Part shown: in pieces, positions 1 to 10,047 of the stretch
How the letters are laid out: the number at the start of each line of letters is the position of its first letter
Position numbering within the stretch: the first letter of the stretch is position 1
NCBI GenBank assembly: GCA_016703665.1
Contig: JADJBS010000001.1
Span: 186,001-250,000 of the forward strand
Direction: 5' to 3'
Length of the DNA: 64,000 nucleotides
DNA from: Candidatus Defluviibacillus avedoerensis
Lineage (GTDB): Bacteria > Pseudomonadota > Gammaproteobacteria > Burkholderiales > Burkholderiaceae_C
Made by a program: the position numbers and the translations under genes
Notes under the pieces: generated by a model
The model's database searches: none
Told to the model about the DNA's origin: nothing
The model's input: the letters and a program-made list of their open reading frames with translations, nothing else

Positions 1-30
1 TGTGGTTGGAATCAACGCCTGCAGGACATC

Positions 31-357
31 ATGGCACGCCATTATCACTACCATGTCTACGTGATTGAGCTGTCGAAAGACGTGCTTTACGAGCTTAAGT
101 TCAAGCGCTGCAACCCAGACTATGAGCTTGGCAAGCCTTGCGTCTATGTGGGCATGACAGGCTTGGACCCGGATGTGCGGTTCGATAAACACAAGGCGGG
201 CATACAGTCGAACCGCTACGTCCAGCAGTATGGCCTGCGGCTACTGCCTCAGCTGTATGAGGCCTACAACCCGATGCCCTATAAAGGCGCACAGGAAATG
301 GAAGTGGAGTTGGGCATTGGGCTGCGAGAGGCTGGCTACGGGGTCTGGCAGGCATAA
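31..357 (+). CDS. Small GIY-YIG-like protein
   Basis: A 108-residue protein with a GIY-YIG-like core. A VYVIEL strand near the N-terminus and a CVYVGMTG strand around residue 37 form the two signature beta strands, followed by RFDKHKAG, the usual Arg and His of the first helix. The rest of the fold is minimal and no extra DNA-binding domain is present. Proteins of this small type are common in betaproteobacteria and have no settled role; nuclease activity is a family-based guess. The ATG at 31 is the first in frame. The next gene starts 71 bases downstream on the same strand and has no evident functional link. Confidence 0.6.
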   Translation: MARHYHYHVYVIELSKDVLYELKFKRCNPDYELGKPCVYVGMTGLDPDVRFDKHKAGIQSNRYVQQYGLRLLPQLYEAYNPMPYKGAQEMEVELGIGLREAGYGVWQA

Positions 358-428
358 CCCCTATCACAGCGCAGGTCAAGCAAGACTTACATAATGAAAA
401 ACTGCTGATTCACAACGTACAAACCAAC

Positions 429-1571
429 ATGCGCCTCTTGCCACTCGACCCGGTCACGATTGCCCAGACACTGACTGAATGGCAGGCAAGCTACCCACAA
501 ATGGGCGTGATGGCCCTGCTGCCCGAGGCCGAAAAGGGCCAGTTGCCAATCCTTCAGACCTGTTGCCGCCAATTTGGCGTGCCATTGATTGGCGCCATCT
601 TCCCTGCTTTGGTCACGGCGCAGGGTTTTCGCAGCGATGGTGTTTGGCTCTTTCGATTCGACACCATGGTGCCCCGTTTCTTGCTGCCAGACATCGCGAC
701 CTCTGGTCTCGACGCGGCTGACCGCCTGGCTGATGCCACCCGGGGCTTGCTGGCACAGCAGGGCGCCGACTCCGCCAAATTCACACTCTATCTGATGTTT
801 GATGGGCTGATCCCGACCATCGCCTCCATCATCGATGGCTTGTACCTGCGCTTGGCAGACTTGGTGGAATACGCTGGCGTGAACGCTGGCAGCGAAACAT
901 TTCAGCCCATGCCCTGCCTGTTTGATGCGGACCGGCTCATTGGCGACGGCGTGCTGGGCATGCTGTTGCCTGCCGCCCAAGCCACCGCTTTGCAACACGG
1001 CTACCCAGCGCCTGAGCGGGTGATGACCGCAACAGCAACTGAAGGCAACCGCGTTCTCAGCATTGACTGGCAACCGGCCTTTGATGCTTACCAGGCCATC
1101 ATCAAGACCGAATACGGCATCGATCTGACCCGCGGCAATTTCTATCAGTACGCGGTGCATTTTCCCTTTGGCATCTTGCGCGCGAGCGACGATGTGGTGG
1201 TTCGCATCCCTGTCGCGCTTACGGATGACGGTTCGCTCTTTTGTGTGGGCGAAGTACCAGAAAATGCCATTCTCGTCCTGTTGCGCGCCCCGGCTGCTGG
1301 CACTGGAAATTGCCTGACGCTGCTAGCTGACATGTTGCAAACGCTCAATGGCCCCTTGCTTGGCCGTAACCTGCTGACGTTTTACTGCGCTGGCAGACGC
1401 ATGCACATGGGCGACGAGGCGGCAACCGAATTGGCGGCGCTTCATACCCACAGCGGTGTGGCGGCCATGGGTGGCGCGCTGTCGTTGGGTGAAATCGGCA
1501 GTACCAGCAGTTGGGGCTACCCCATGTTCCACAACGCGGCACTGGTCTGCACGCCCTGGCCCAAAGAATGA
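429..1571 (+). CDS. FIST-domain sensory protein
   Basis: A 380-residue protein with FIST N and FIST C domain character: an N-terminal half rich in short hydrophobic strands (GVMALLPE, LIGAIFPALV, GVWLFRFD) and a C-terminal half ending in an AAMGGALSLGEIG-type segment. FIST domains are thought to bind small ligands such as amino acids and commonly sit beside signalling output genes. Here the stop codon overlaps the start of a GGDEF-EAL gene (ATGA at 1568-1571), so the two are very probably translationally coupled, with FIST as the input partner. No membrane segment or signal peptide is seen, so a cytoplasmic protein is expected. The ligand cannot be read from sequence. Confidence 0.8.
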   Translation: MRLLPLDPVTIAQTLTEWQASYPQMGVMALLPEAEKGQLPILQTCCRQFGVPLIGAIFPALVTAQGFRSDGVWLFRFDTMVPRFLLPDIATSGLDAADRLADATRGLLAQQGADSAKFTLYLMFDGLIPTIASIIDGLYLRLADLVEYAGVNAGSETFQPMPCLFDADRLIGDGVLGMLLPAAQATALQHGYPAPERVMTATATEGNRVLSIDWQPAFDAYQAIIKTEYGIDLTRGNFYQYAVHFPFGILRASDDVVVRIPVALTDDGSLFCVGEVPENAILVLLRAPAAGTGNCLTLLADMLQTLNGPLLGRNLLTFYCAGRRMHMGDEAATELAALHTHSGVAAMGGALSLGEIGSTSSWGYPMFHNAALVCTPWPKE

Positions 1572-4563
1572 ACCGCGAGCACATCCTGTCAGTCTTGTAT
1601 GACATGACCCTCACCATCGGTGGTGAGGGTCGACTCAATGTTCTGCTGACCAAGGTGTTGCAGCGGTTTTTGTACCACACGTCCTTTCCCGTCGGGCTGG
1701 TTCTGGAGCGGCGAATTGATGCGCAAGGTAAGGTCTCGATGGTGCTGGCGTCAGTCGTCGGCGATCACACCCTGGCGCTGCGACAAGGGAAAGCGCTGGA
1801 TCTGCCGTACGCCATGTTGGAGGGCGAGGCCGAGCTGCGCAGCGACACGGCTTTGCTAGCCACCTTGCCAAGCGGCCGCACCTATTACCACTGCCTGAAA
1901 CTGCCGATTGACGCAGACCGCACCATATTGCTGCTGTCCATGTCCGAGCCCGAAAGCAGCTTGCCCCTGACGCAAGTGTTCAAGCCCGTGCTGCGCAACC
2001 TAGCCAAGGCGATTGAGCTGTGCCAGCGCAGCGAGCAACTCACTCAAACCCTGATTGCTGACCGGGATCAGGCCCGCAGTGACCTGAACGTGGCGCTATT
2101 GGTGTCAGAGCGTGAGCGCGCGTTTTTGCGCAAGCTGACGGACACCATCCCCGACCTGATCTGGATCAAAGACCCCAACGGCGTTTACCTGGCATGCAAT
2201 CCCACGTTCGAGCGCTTTTTGGTGTCAAAGAATCCTCCATCGTCGGCAAGACTGACTACGATTTTGTTGACAAAGAGCTGGCCGATTTTTTTCGGGCAAA
2301 TGACATGCTCGCGGTCAAATCAGCCTCGCCCAAAATCAATGAAGAGTGGTTGACTTTTGCCTCTGACGGCTACCGTGGCCTGTTTGAGACTACCAAGGTC
2401 CCCATGCTTGACGGTGACGGGCATTTGATAGGCGTGCTGGGCGTCGCCCACAATATCACCGCGCGCAAGCATGCCGAGGAACAGTTGCACCTGGCCGCCA
2501 GCGTATTCACCTACGCGCGCGAGGGAATCATGATCACCGCCACTGATGGCAGCATCATCGATGTCAATGAGACCTTCTGCTCCATCACCGGCTACAGCCG
2601 AGAAGAGGCCATTGGACAGACGCCAAAGTTGCTGAGTTCAGGCCGTCAGTCAGCCTCTTTCTACGCCAAGATGTGGCGCACGCTGGCCAAGGACGGCCAT
2701 TGGAGCGGCGAGATCTGGAACCGCCGCAAGAGTGGTGAAGTGTTTGTCGAGATGCTGACCATCAGTGCAGTGCGCGATGCGCAAGGCCGCACTGAACACT
2801 ATGTCGCGCTGTTCTCAGACATCAGCAAGATCAAGGAGCACGAGCGTCAGCTGGAGCACATTGCACATTTCGACTCGCTCACCGCGCTGCCCAACAGGGT
2901 CTTGCTGGCTGATCGCTTGAACCAGGCCATGGTTCAGGTCCGAAGGCGCGATCTGTTGCTGGCGGTTGCCTACCTGGACCTGGACGGTTTCAAAACGATC
3001 AATGACCTGTACGGCCATCAGATGGGTGACCGCTTTTTGGCTGCGCTGGCCAGCCGCATGAAGCTTGCCCTGCGTGAGGGCGACACACTGGCGCGCCTGG
3101 GAGGTGATGAATTCGTGGCCGTGCTGCTGGATTTGCCTGATGTACCCGCCAGCGAAGTGCTATTGCAGCGCCTGCTTAACGCGGCAGCGGAAACAGTGCA
3201 AATTGACGGCCTCACGCTGCAGGTATCGGGTAGCGTTGGCGTGGCCTTTTACCCACAGATTGACGACGTAGATGCCGACCAGGTATTGCGCCAGGCCGAC
3301 CAGGCCATGTACCAGGCCAAGCTGGCTGGCAAGAACTGTTTTCACCATTTTGACCCAGATCAGGACCGCAATGTCCGGGGCCAAAATGAGAGCCTTAGCC
3401 ATATTCGCCAAGCGCTTGATGCTCGGCAATTCGTGCTCTACTTTCAGCCCAAAGTGAACATGCGATCAGGTGCACTGGTGGGTGCCGAGGCCTTGATCCG
3501 CTGGCTGCATCCTGAGCGGGGCTTGCTGCCTCCGGCCATGTTTTTGCCTGTGATTGAAGACCATCCCTTGGCTATCGAACTGGGCGAATGGGTGATCGAC
3601 CATGCGCTGACTCACTTGGAAGAATGGCAGGCCCAGGGCCTGGACATCCCCGTCAGCGTGAACATTGGCGCCCTGCAATTGCAGCAGGCTGACTTTGTAG
3701 AGCGGCTGTGCGATATTTTGGCCAAACACCCTGGCGTCAAGCCCTCCCGACTTGAGCTGGAGGTGCTGGAGACCAGCGCCCTGCGAGACATTGCACAGGT
3801 GTCGCAAGTACTGCACGCCTGTATGGAGCTGGGCATCATGTGCGCGCTGGACGACTTTGGCACGGGGTATTCGTCGCTGAGCTACCTTAAACGCTTGCCT
3901 GCGCAAATATTGAAAATCGACCAAAGCTTTGTGCGCAACATGCTGGACGACCCTGACGATCTGGCCATTCTGGACGGTGTGCTAGGTCTGTCTACAGCAT
4001 TCAGGCGCCAGCCCATTGCAGAGGGCGTTGAAACCGTTGAGCACGGCATTATGCTGTTGCAGCTGGGCTGTGACTTTGCGCAGGGCTACGGTGTGGCACG
4101 CCCAATGCCCGCAGATGACATCGTGGCGTGGTCGCAGCGCTGGAAGCCCGACCCACGGTGGAGCGATGTGCCCGCACTTAGCCGTGACGAACTTCCTTTG
4201 CTGTACGCTGGGGTTGAGCACCGCGCCTGGATAGTTGGCCTGGAGGCGTACTTCAAGGGTGCGCGAAAATCACCACCACCGCTGGACCACCAAGCCTGCC
4301 GCTTTGGCGTTTGGCTGAACACTGAACGCCTTGGCAGTCGAGGCCGACAGGCAGAATTTGTGTCTCTGGAAGCTCACCATCGCCAGGTACACAAGCTGGC
4401 TGCCGAGCTGGTTGCCCTGCACACGGCTTACAAAACAGAGGACGTCATGAAAAGATTGCCTGAACTTCACCAGTTGCGAGCCGACTTGCTCGTTGCCCTG
4501 CTGAAAATCAAACCACGCACTGGCTACCGCCTGCTGCGCAGCAGTGGCGCCAGCGATGTCTGA
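1568..4563 (+). CDS. PAS-PAS-GGDEF-EAL-CZB cyclic-di-GMP enzyme (one frameshift)
   Basis: The gene starts at ATG 1568, overlapping the FIST stop. Restoring one base gives 998 residues: a GAF-like N-terminal region (about 1-150), a first PAS (about 185-300), a second PAS (about 310-430), GGDEF (RLGGDEF near 512), EAL (GAEALIRW near 639) and a C-terminal module from about 883. That last module has the CZB pattern: HRAW, then ACRFGVW, then HRQVH, i.e. the Cys and His residues of a chemoreceptor zinc-binding domain. Intact GGDEF and EAL motifs allow both synthesis and hydrolysis of c-di-GMP; which dominates is unknown. The reading frame breaks at a run of five T (2216-2220) inside the first PAS; six T would restore FERFFGVKESS. 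The break is probably a sequencing error, since the downstream frame is fully conserved. Confidence 0.85.
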
Positions 4564-5407
4564 CACACCCAACAAAGCCCTGAGTGGCAAAGTAGCCGTG
4601 GTCACAGGGGCCAACACCGGCATCGGCCGTGTTACAGCACGCGAATTGGCCCGTCTTGGCGCACATGTCGTGATCACCTGTCGCAACCGGGAGCGCGCCC
4701 AAGGCGTGCTGGACGAAATCCGCGCCGCGCCCATCAGCGGCCAGGTGGACTTTGTTCCCCTGGATCTGGGCAGTTTTGAATCCATTCACGCTTGTACCAA
4801 TGCTTTCCTGGCCATGGGCTTGCCCCTGCACCTGCTGGTCAACAACGCTGGCCTCGCAGGCGCCAAAGGCTTGACTCAGTCTGGCTTTGAAATGACTTTT
4901 GGGGTCAACCATGTAGGCACTTTTTTGCTGACACAGTTGCTCAAGAACGTTCTCAAAGCCAGCGCCCCGGCGCGTATCGTCACCGTGGCGAGCCGAGCCC
5001 ATTTGCGATCCAAGGGCATCGATTGGCAAGCCGTTCGTGAGCCGCGCAAGACCCTCACCGGTTACCCCGAGTACTGCACATCCAAACTGGCCAATGTGCT
5101 GTTCAGTGCCGAACTGGCACGGCGCCTGCAAGGCACGGGCGTCAACACTTATGCCCTGCACCCAGGTGTGGTTGCCACCGACGTCTGGCGATCGGTGCCC
5201 TGGCCGTTCAATGTGCTGATGAAGCTGGGCATGATCTCGGCAGAAGAAGGTGCACAGACCAGCCTGCACTGCGCCACATCACCTGAGGTGGCTAGCGAGA
5301 CCGGTTTGTATTACGACAAGTGCACAGTCAAGCAAATCAGCCACGTTGCCCAAGACCAGGCACTGGCGCGCGAGTTGTGGGATCGTTCCGAGGTTTGGGT
5401 CCAATAG
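4556..5407 (+). CDS. Short-chain dehydrogenase/reductase, retinol-dehydrogenase-like
   Basis: A classical SDR of 283 residues: TGANTGIG cofactor motif near residue 17, NNAG near the middle, and YPEYCTSK as the YxxxK catalytic pair. The sequence resembles the retinol dehydrogenase/WWOX-like branch, which reduces or oxidises lipophilic alcohols or carbonyls with NADP(H); the substrate here is unknown. The ATG at 4556 overlaps the end of the GGDEF-EAL gene by 8 bases, so it is likely the third gene of the FIST operon. An in-frame GTG four codons earlier (4544) is possible, but the ATG is preferred. Confidence 0.8.
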   Translation: MSDTPNKALSGKVAVVTGANTGIGRVTARELARLGAHVVITCRNRERAQGVLDEIRAAPISGQVDFVPLDLGSFESIHACTNAFLAMGLPLHLLVNNAGLAGAKGLTQSGFEMTFGVNHVGTFLLTQLLKNVLKASAPARIVTVASRAHLRSKGIDWQAVREPRKTLTGYPEYCTSKLANVLFSAELARRLQGTGVNTYALHPGVVATDVWRSVPWPFNVLMKLGMISAEEGAQTSLHCATSPEVASETGLYYDKCTVKQISHVAQDQALARELWDRSEVWVQ

Positions 5408-5485
5408 GCCTGGGACAGTCTCCAGTCAACGGGACCAGAACCTCAGGCGTTTCAGGCGCTAGCGCACCAGCGCAATAATGACCCC

Positions 5486-6100
5486 ATGAAGACCTGTTCC
5501 CCCTTTGCATCGAAATCGCGCTCCATGCCAGCTTGGCTGCTGGCTACGCTGTGCGCCCTGGGGCTAGCAGGTTGTAGCGCACTCCCCAGTACCAAGCCAC
5601 ATGTGTCGGTATGGCAGAACGAGCGTTTTCAAGCGGACGAAATGTTCTCCCGGCAGTTTGATGCCCCACCCACCGACACCTGCGAGGCTGCACGTCGCGC
5701 CTTATTGAGCCAGGGCTATGTGATCAACCAGGCAGAAAGTGCTACCGTCAAAGGCAGCAAGCGGTTTCAGCCCGAGGCCGAAGTTCACGTTGAGTTGAGC
5801 TTTACCGTGGTGTGTCTGCCCGACAGCAAAAATGGACAAGCTGCCACCGCCTACGCATCGGTGCAGCAAGAGCGCTACATCGTCAAGAAAAGTTCCATTT
5901 CTACCAGCGTAGGCGTCAGCGCCCTAGGCTCGATCTCTATCCCCACCTCGTCGTCGCAAGACTCGCTGGTGAAGGTTGCTGCAGAAACTGTGTCATCAAC
6001 CGATTTCTATGACCGCTTCTTTGCGTTGATGGGACAGAACCTGCGGGAGTTGGTGTTGACGGATGTGGCGCCTAGTGTGAGCGAGAACAGGGCACCTTGA
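5486..6100 (+). CDS. DUF2242-type lipoprotein
   Basis: A 204-residue exported protein. A basic N-terminus is followed by a hydrophobic stretch and the lipobox LAGC, so lipidation at Cys near residue 29 and an envelope location are expected. The mature part contains a segment around FSRQFDAPPTDTCEAARRAL typical of DUF2242 proteins found in Burkholderiales. Function is unknown. The gene lies 78 bases after the SDR and ends just before a strong terminator shared with the convergent TRAP operon. Confidence 0.65.
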   Translation: MKTCSPFASKSRSMPAWLLATLCALGLAGCSALPSTKPHVSVWQNERFQADEMFSRQFDAPPTDTCEAARRALLSQGYVINQAESATVKGSKRFQPEAEVHVELSFTVVCLPDSKNGQAATAYASVQQERYIVKKSSISTSVGVSALGSISIPTSSSQDSLVKVAAETVSSTDFYDRFFALMGQNLRELVLTDVAPSVSENRAP

Positions 6101-6104
6101 GCAC

Positions 6105-6132
6105 AAAAAAGCCTCCACACAGGAGGCTTTTT
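6105..6132. terminator. Bidirectional rho-independent terminator
   Basis: GCCTCC (6111-6116) pairs with GGAGGC (6122-6127) around a short loop. The stem is flanked by six A upstream and five T downstream, so it works on both strands. It sits between two convergent transcription units, the DUF2242 lipoprotein and dctP. Confidence 0.92.
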
Positions 6133-6149
6133 GGGCCCCAGCGAGAGAG

Positions 6150-7184
6150 TTACTTTTTGCGTGCAGCCACCGCCTTCTCCGCCGCAGCCACCAAGTCTGC
6201 ACCCACTGTGCTCTTCCACTTGTCGTACACCGGACGGGTGACTTTGACGAACTCTTCGCGCTCGGCGGGGGTCAGTGATGTGACGGTCACGCCCATGCCG
6301 GCGATGTCTTTCAGCACGGGTTTGTCGGCTTCCACCAGGCCTTTGCGGGCAATGGCGATTTCGCTGGGCCGGCTTCTTCGGCGGCTTTACGCACGATGGC
6401 CTGGTCAGCAGGTGTCCAAGAATTCCAGATATCTTTGTTCACCACAAAGATCAACGGGTCAGCCACATAGCCCCAGGTGGTGACGAACTTCTGGCCTACG
6501 GTGTGCATCTTCAGCACCGTGAACAGGAACAGCGGGTTCTCTTGCCCGTCTACTGCGCCACTGGCCAGGGCTGGTTGTGCGTCGGCCCAGCTCATTTGGG
6601 TGGGGTTGGCACCCATGGCGCTGAACATGTCCGAGAAGATGGGCGAGCCAACGACACGGATCTTCATGCCCTTCAGGTCAGCGGGTGACTTGATAGGACG
6701 CTTGGAATTGGTCAACTCGCGGTAGCCGTTTTCGCCCCAAGCCAAGGGCACGACACCCGCTTTGTCCAGGGTCTGGAAAATCTGCTTGCCCACAGCACCT
6801 TGCGTCAACGAATCGATGGCCGCGTAATCAGGCATCAAGAAGGGCAGCGAGAAAAGGTTCAACTGTTTGACCTGGGGCGACCAGTTGATGGTGGAGCCCA
6901 CCGCCATGTCGATCACGCCCTGGCGCAGCGCGCTGAATTCACGCGTTTGGTCGCCCTGGATCAAGGAAACGCCCGGGTAGAGCTTGATGTTGATGCGGCC
7001 CGCGGTGCGCTCTTTGACCGTGTCAGCCCACATCTTGCCAGCTTGGCCCCAGGGAGGTCGGTGGGCCAAGCACCAGAGACAGGCGGTACTCTGATTTGTA
7101 CTCTGCCGCAGCGGTAGAAGCAGCAAAGCCACCCAGAGCAGCAGCCACAGCAACGAGGCTCAAAAGGGTTCTGCGAAATTTCAT
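6150..7184 (-). CDS. dctP: TRAP transporter substrate-binding protein DctP (two frameshifts)
   Basis: Periplasmic solute receptor of a TRAP transporter, about 344 residues. It begins at ATG 7184 with a signal peptide (MKFRRTLLSLVAVAAAL) cut near ASTAAA. The body has the family landmarks GRINIKLYPGVSL, QGDQTREFSALRQG, PIKSPADLKGMKIRVVG and QPALASGAVDGQENPL. Two frameshifts interrupt it: near 7048-7060 (between LVLGPPT and PWGQAG) and near 6360-6372 (between EEAGPA and EIAIARKG). Both are repaired by one- or two-base edits and the conserved sequence continues to the stop, so an error in the read is more likely than true decay. It is the last gene of the operon with dctQ and dctM. The ligand is probably a carboxylate, but is not identifiable here. 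Confidence 0.85.
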
Positions 7185-7219
7185 GGTTTCAGTCTCCTGT
7201 AAAAAACAAACAAAAACAA

Positions 7220-8518
7220 TCAGTAGCCAAGATAGCGGGGCAACCACAAGGCAAGCTCAGGCCAGATGATGACAGCTACCATCACCAGGAACATCGAGAA
7301 CAGCATCCAGCCCACCCAACGCACGGTTTCTTCCATGCGCACACCAGCAATACGGCACGACACCATCAGGTTGACCGCGAGCGGTGGGGTGAACTGGCCC
7401 AGCGCCACCTTGAGCGTGAGGATCACGCCAAACCAGACAGGGTCCCACTTGTAAAACTGCACGATGGGCCACAGCAGCGGCACAAAGATCAGAAAGATCG
7501 ACACGCCGTCCAGGAACATGCCGACGGTGATCAGCATCAGGATCAATAGCGACAGCACGCCATATTCACCCAGGCCCGAGTTGACGATGGCGTTGGTGAC
7601 CGGATCGATCACGCCCAGCGTGGAGAGCGAATACGCAAAGATGCCCGCCAGCGACACCACCAGCAGGATGATGGCGGACAGCTCGCCCGATTCGCGCAGG
7701 ATCACAAACAAGTCGCGCACCTTGATCGTGCGGTGAATCACCATGCCCACAAACAGGCCGTAGAACACCGCCACCACGGCGGCTTCGGTCGGCGTGAACC
7801 AGCCCGCGCGCATGCCGCCCAGAATCAACACCGGTGCAACCAGCCCCCAGGTGGCTTCGCGAAAACTCTTCCAAAACGGCGGCTTGGGCAGGCTCGATTC
7901 CAGCGCACCCATCTTGTGTTTGCGCGCCATCCACACGGCAGGCACGATCAACGCCAAGCCTGCCAGCACGCCTGGAATCATCCCGGCAGCAAACAGGGCA
8001 GGCACCGACGCGCCTGGCACCAGCACCGAATAGACGATGAACGCCACCGACGGTGGTATCAAAATATCGGTCGCCGCAGCGGCGCCCACCACGCTGGCCG
8101 AGAAGGCTGCTGGGTAGCCCGCGCGCGACATGGCCGTGATCATCACCGCGCCCACGGCTGCCGCATTGGCCGGGCCCGAGCCCGAAATGCCACCCAAAAA
8201 CATCGCGACCACAATGGCCACCAGTGGCAGCATGCCGGGGCCACGCCCCACCATGGCAACCGCAAAGTTGACCAGCCGCAAGGCCACGCCAGAGCGGTCA
8301 AAAATGGAGCCCACCAACACAAACATCGGAATCGCCAGCAGCGGGTATTTGCCCAACCCGGCATAAAAGTTTTGCGGCACCGCCAGCAGGCCAAACCATT
8401 GCGCATCTGAATTGGCCAAGGCGATACAGGCGGCACCAGCCAAGCCCAGGGCCGCGCCAATGGGCACGCCCAGCAACATCATGGCGACGAAGCCAACAAA
8501 CAGAAGTGTTGGGATCAT
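7220..8518 (-). CDS. dctM: TRAP transporter large permease DctM
   Basis: A 432-residue, very hydrophobic protein with the many-helix layout of the TRAP large subunit, starting MIPTLLFVGFVAMMLLGVP. Diagnostic segments include GGISGSGPANAAAVG and the IPPSVAFIVYSV loop region. It couples solute uptake to the sodium or proton gradient together with DctQ. The start overlaps the dctQ stop by four bases (ATGA type), and dctP follows 35 bases downstream, the usual Q-M-P set. The reading frame is intact. Confidence 0.93.
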   Translation of the reverse strand: MIPTLLFVGFVAMMLLGVPIGAALGLAGAACIALANSDAQWFGLLAVPQNFYAGLGKYPLLAIPMFVLVGSIFDRSGVALRLVNFAVAMVGRGPGMLPLVAIVVAMFLGGISGSGPANAAAVGAVMITAMSRAGYPAAFSASVVGAAAATDILIPPSVAFIVYSVLVPGASVPALFAAGMIPGVLAGLALIVPAVWMARKHKMGALESSLPKPPFWKSFREATWGLVAPVLILGGMRAGWFTPTEAAVVAVFYGLFVGMVIHRTIKVRDLFVILRESGELSAIILLVVSLAGIFAYSLSTLGVIDPVTNAIVNSGLGEYGVLSLLILMLITVGMFLDGVSIFLIFVPLLWPIVQFYKWDPVWFGVILTLKVALGQFTPPLAVNLMVSCRIAGVRMEETVRWVGWMLFSMFLVMVAVIIWPELALWLPRYLGY

Positions 8519-9042
8519 GCTCGTCTACCTCGGCGCACGAACAGGCCGAGCGCCCGCCCGGCAATGGCCACCGACATCACCGGCAGCCAAATCGTGTACC
8601 ACCACTGCGGCACGCCAATGCCGGGGGAGGTCTCGCCAAAACGGATGTCGTCCCACACCATTCGGGCGCTGAGCACCGCGACGAGCGAGAACAACAAAAA
8701 CACCATGATTGCACCAAAGCGGGCCAAGGCACGTTGGCGTGAGGCTGGGCCGCTATCGGCAAAGTATTCGATGCGGATCTGGCGGTTACGCGCCACCGAG
8801 GCCGAGCCCGCCACCAGGGCCAGCACGATCATCAGGAAGACAGAGAACTCTTCGGTCCACGCAAAGGACTGGTCGGTGAAGTAGCGCACCAGCACATTGG
8901 CAAAGGTGATCAGCGCCAGCAGCGCCATGACGATGACGGTCAGCCAGTCTTCAATCTTGAGCGGGATGACAGTGACTTCGTCCTGGGCAGACGGGTCAGG
9001 CACCTCGATAGGGAGGTGCTCGGGTGCTTCAGGCAGATGCAT
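8515..9042 (-). CDS. dctQ: TRAP transporter small permease DctQ
   Basis: A 175-residue four-helix membrane protein with the family signature around FANVLVRYFTDQSFAWTEEF (NVxxRY then WxEE). The N-terminal 25 residues are acidic and cytoplasmic. It forms the membrane complex with DctM. It lies 21 bases after the E1 beta gene, tying the transporter to the dehydrogenase genes upstream. Confidence 0.9.
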   Translation of the reverse strand: MHLPEAPEHLPIEVPDPSAQDEVTVIPLKIEDWLTVIVMALLALITFANVLVRYFTDQSFAWTEEFSVFLMIVLALVAGSASVARNRQIRIEYFADSGPASRQRALARFGAIMVFLLFSLVAVLSARMVWDDIRFGETSPGIGVPQWWYTIWLPVMSVAIAGRALGLFVRRGRRA

Positions 9043-9063
9043 TGAAAGGACGTAAAAGGGACA

Positions 9064-10047
9064 TCAAAAAAACTTGCGGGCAGCGGCCACAATGGCCTCG
9101 ACCGACACGCGGGACTCTGCTTCCAGATTGGGCGCATAACCCACCGGGATGCGCGGCGCGCCCAGCCGGCGGACCTTGCATGCGGTGGCCTCCGCCACGG
9201 TGGCGGCAATCTCGGCGCCAAAGCCACCGACCTGCACCGCCTCGTGCACCACCAGCAAATGCCCGGTGCGTGCGCAAGAAGCCAGCACCGCCTCGCGGTC
9301 CCAGGGCCAGATGCTGCGCAGATCGATCAACTCGGCTTCAATGCCTGCCGCCGCCAGGGTGTCGCAAGCTGCGGCGCAGGCTTGCACCTGTTTGCTCCAG
9401 CTCACGATGGTCAGGTGCTTGCCGCTGAGCAAGGTGTTGGCCTTGCCAAGCGTTGCAGTCTGCGCCGTGTCCACCTCGCCCGACACGCCCCACAGCGTCT
9501 TGTGCTCCATGTAGACGACTGGGTCGCCACACTGCAGCGCGGCGCGCATCAGGCTGTAGTTGTCTTGCGGCGTTGCCGGGCAAACGACCACCACGCCGGG
9601 CAGGTGCGCAAACCAGCTTTCAAACGACTGTGAATGCTGGGCAGCGGATGAATCCCAGATGCCGATGGGCATGCGCACCACCATGGGCACGCGGCCCTGG
9701 CCACCAAACATGAAGCGGTTTTTGGCGGCCTGGTTGACGATCTCGTCCATGCCGCACAGGGCGAAGTCCACCACGCGCATTTCAATGACTGGTCGCAGTC
9801 CCGCCAGCGCCATCCCCACGCCGGCGCCCAGAATGGCGGCTTCGCTGATGGGGGTGTCGATCACACGTTGGTCGCCAAACTGGGCTTGCAGACCTTTGTA
9901 CTGGCCAAATATGCCGCCACGGCCGACATCTTCGCCCACGACGACGACATTCGCGTCCTCGGTCATGGCGTGCTGCACGGCCAGCACAGCGGCCTCAGCG
10001 TAGCTCATGGTAGACACGGTGGCAGGTGAATGGGTGTTCAGAACCAT
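9064..10047 (-). CDS. TPP-dependent dehydrogenase E1 component, beta subunit
   Basis: A 327-residue transketolase-like pyrimidine-binding and C-terminal domain protein. EDVGRGGIFGQYKGLQ, DTPISEAAILGAGVGMALAG and the C-terminal DLRSIWPWDREAV are typical of E1 beta subunits of pyruvate, branched-chain and acetoin dehydrogenases. It works with the alpha subunit, whose gene overlaps by 10 bases. No lipoyl E2 or E3 gene follows; a TRAP transporter does, so the imported substrate may feed this enzyme. Substrate choice (acetoin, pyruvate or another 2-oxo acid) is not determined by sequence. Confidence 0.88.
   Translation of the reverse strand: MVLNTHSPATVSTMSYAEAAVLAVQHAMTEDANVVVVGEDVGRGGIFGQYKGLQAQFGDQRVIDTPISEAAILGAGVGMALAGLRPVIEMRVVDFALCGMDEIVNQAAKNRFMFGGQGRVPMVVRMPIGIWDSSAAQHSQSFESWFAHLPGVVVVCPATPQDNYSLMRAALQCGDPVVYMEHKTLWGVSGEVDTAQTATLGKANTLLSGKHLTIVSWSKQVQACAAACDTLAAAGIEAELIDLRSIWPWDREAVLASCARTGHLLVVHEAVQVGGFGAEIAATVAEATACKVRRLGAPRIPVGYAPNLEAESRVSVEAIVAAARKFF

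Noticed and set aside
387..1160. Long open frame opposite the FIST gene
   Set aside because: It is antisense to a clearly conserved FIST protein and has no family features; high GC keeps the shadow frame open.
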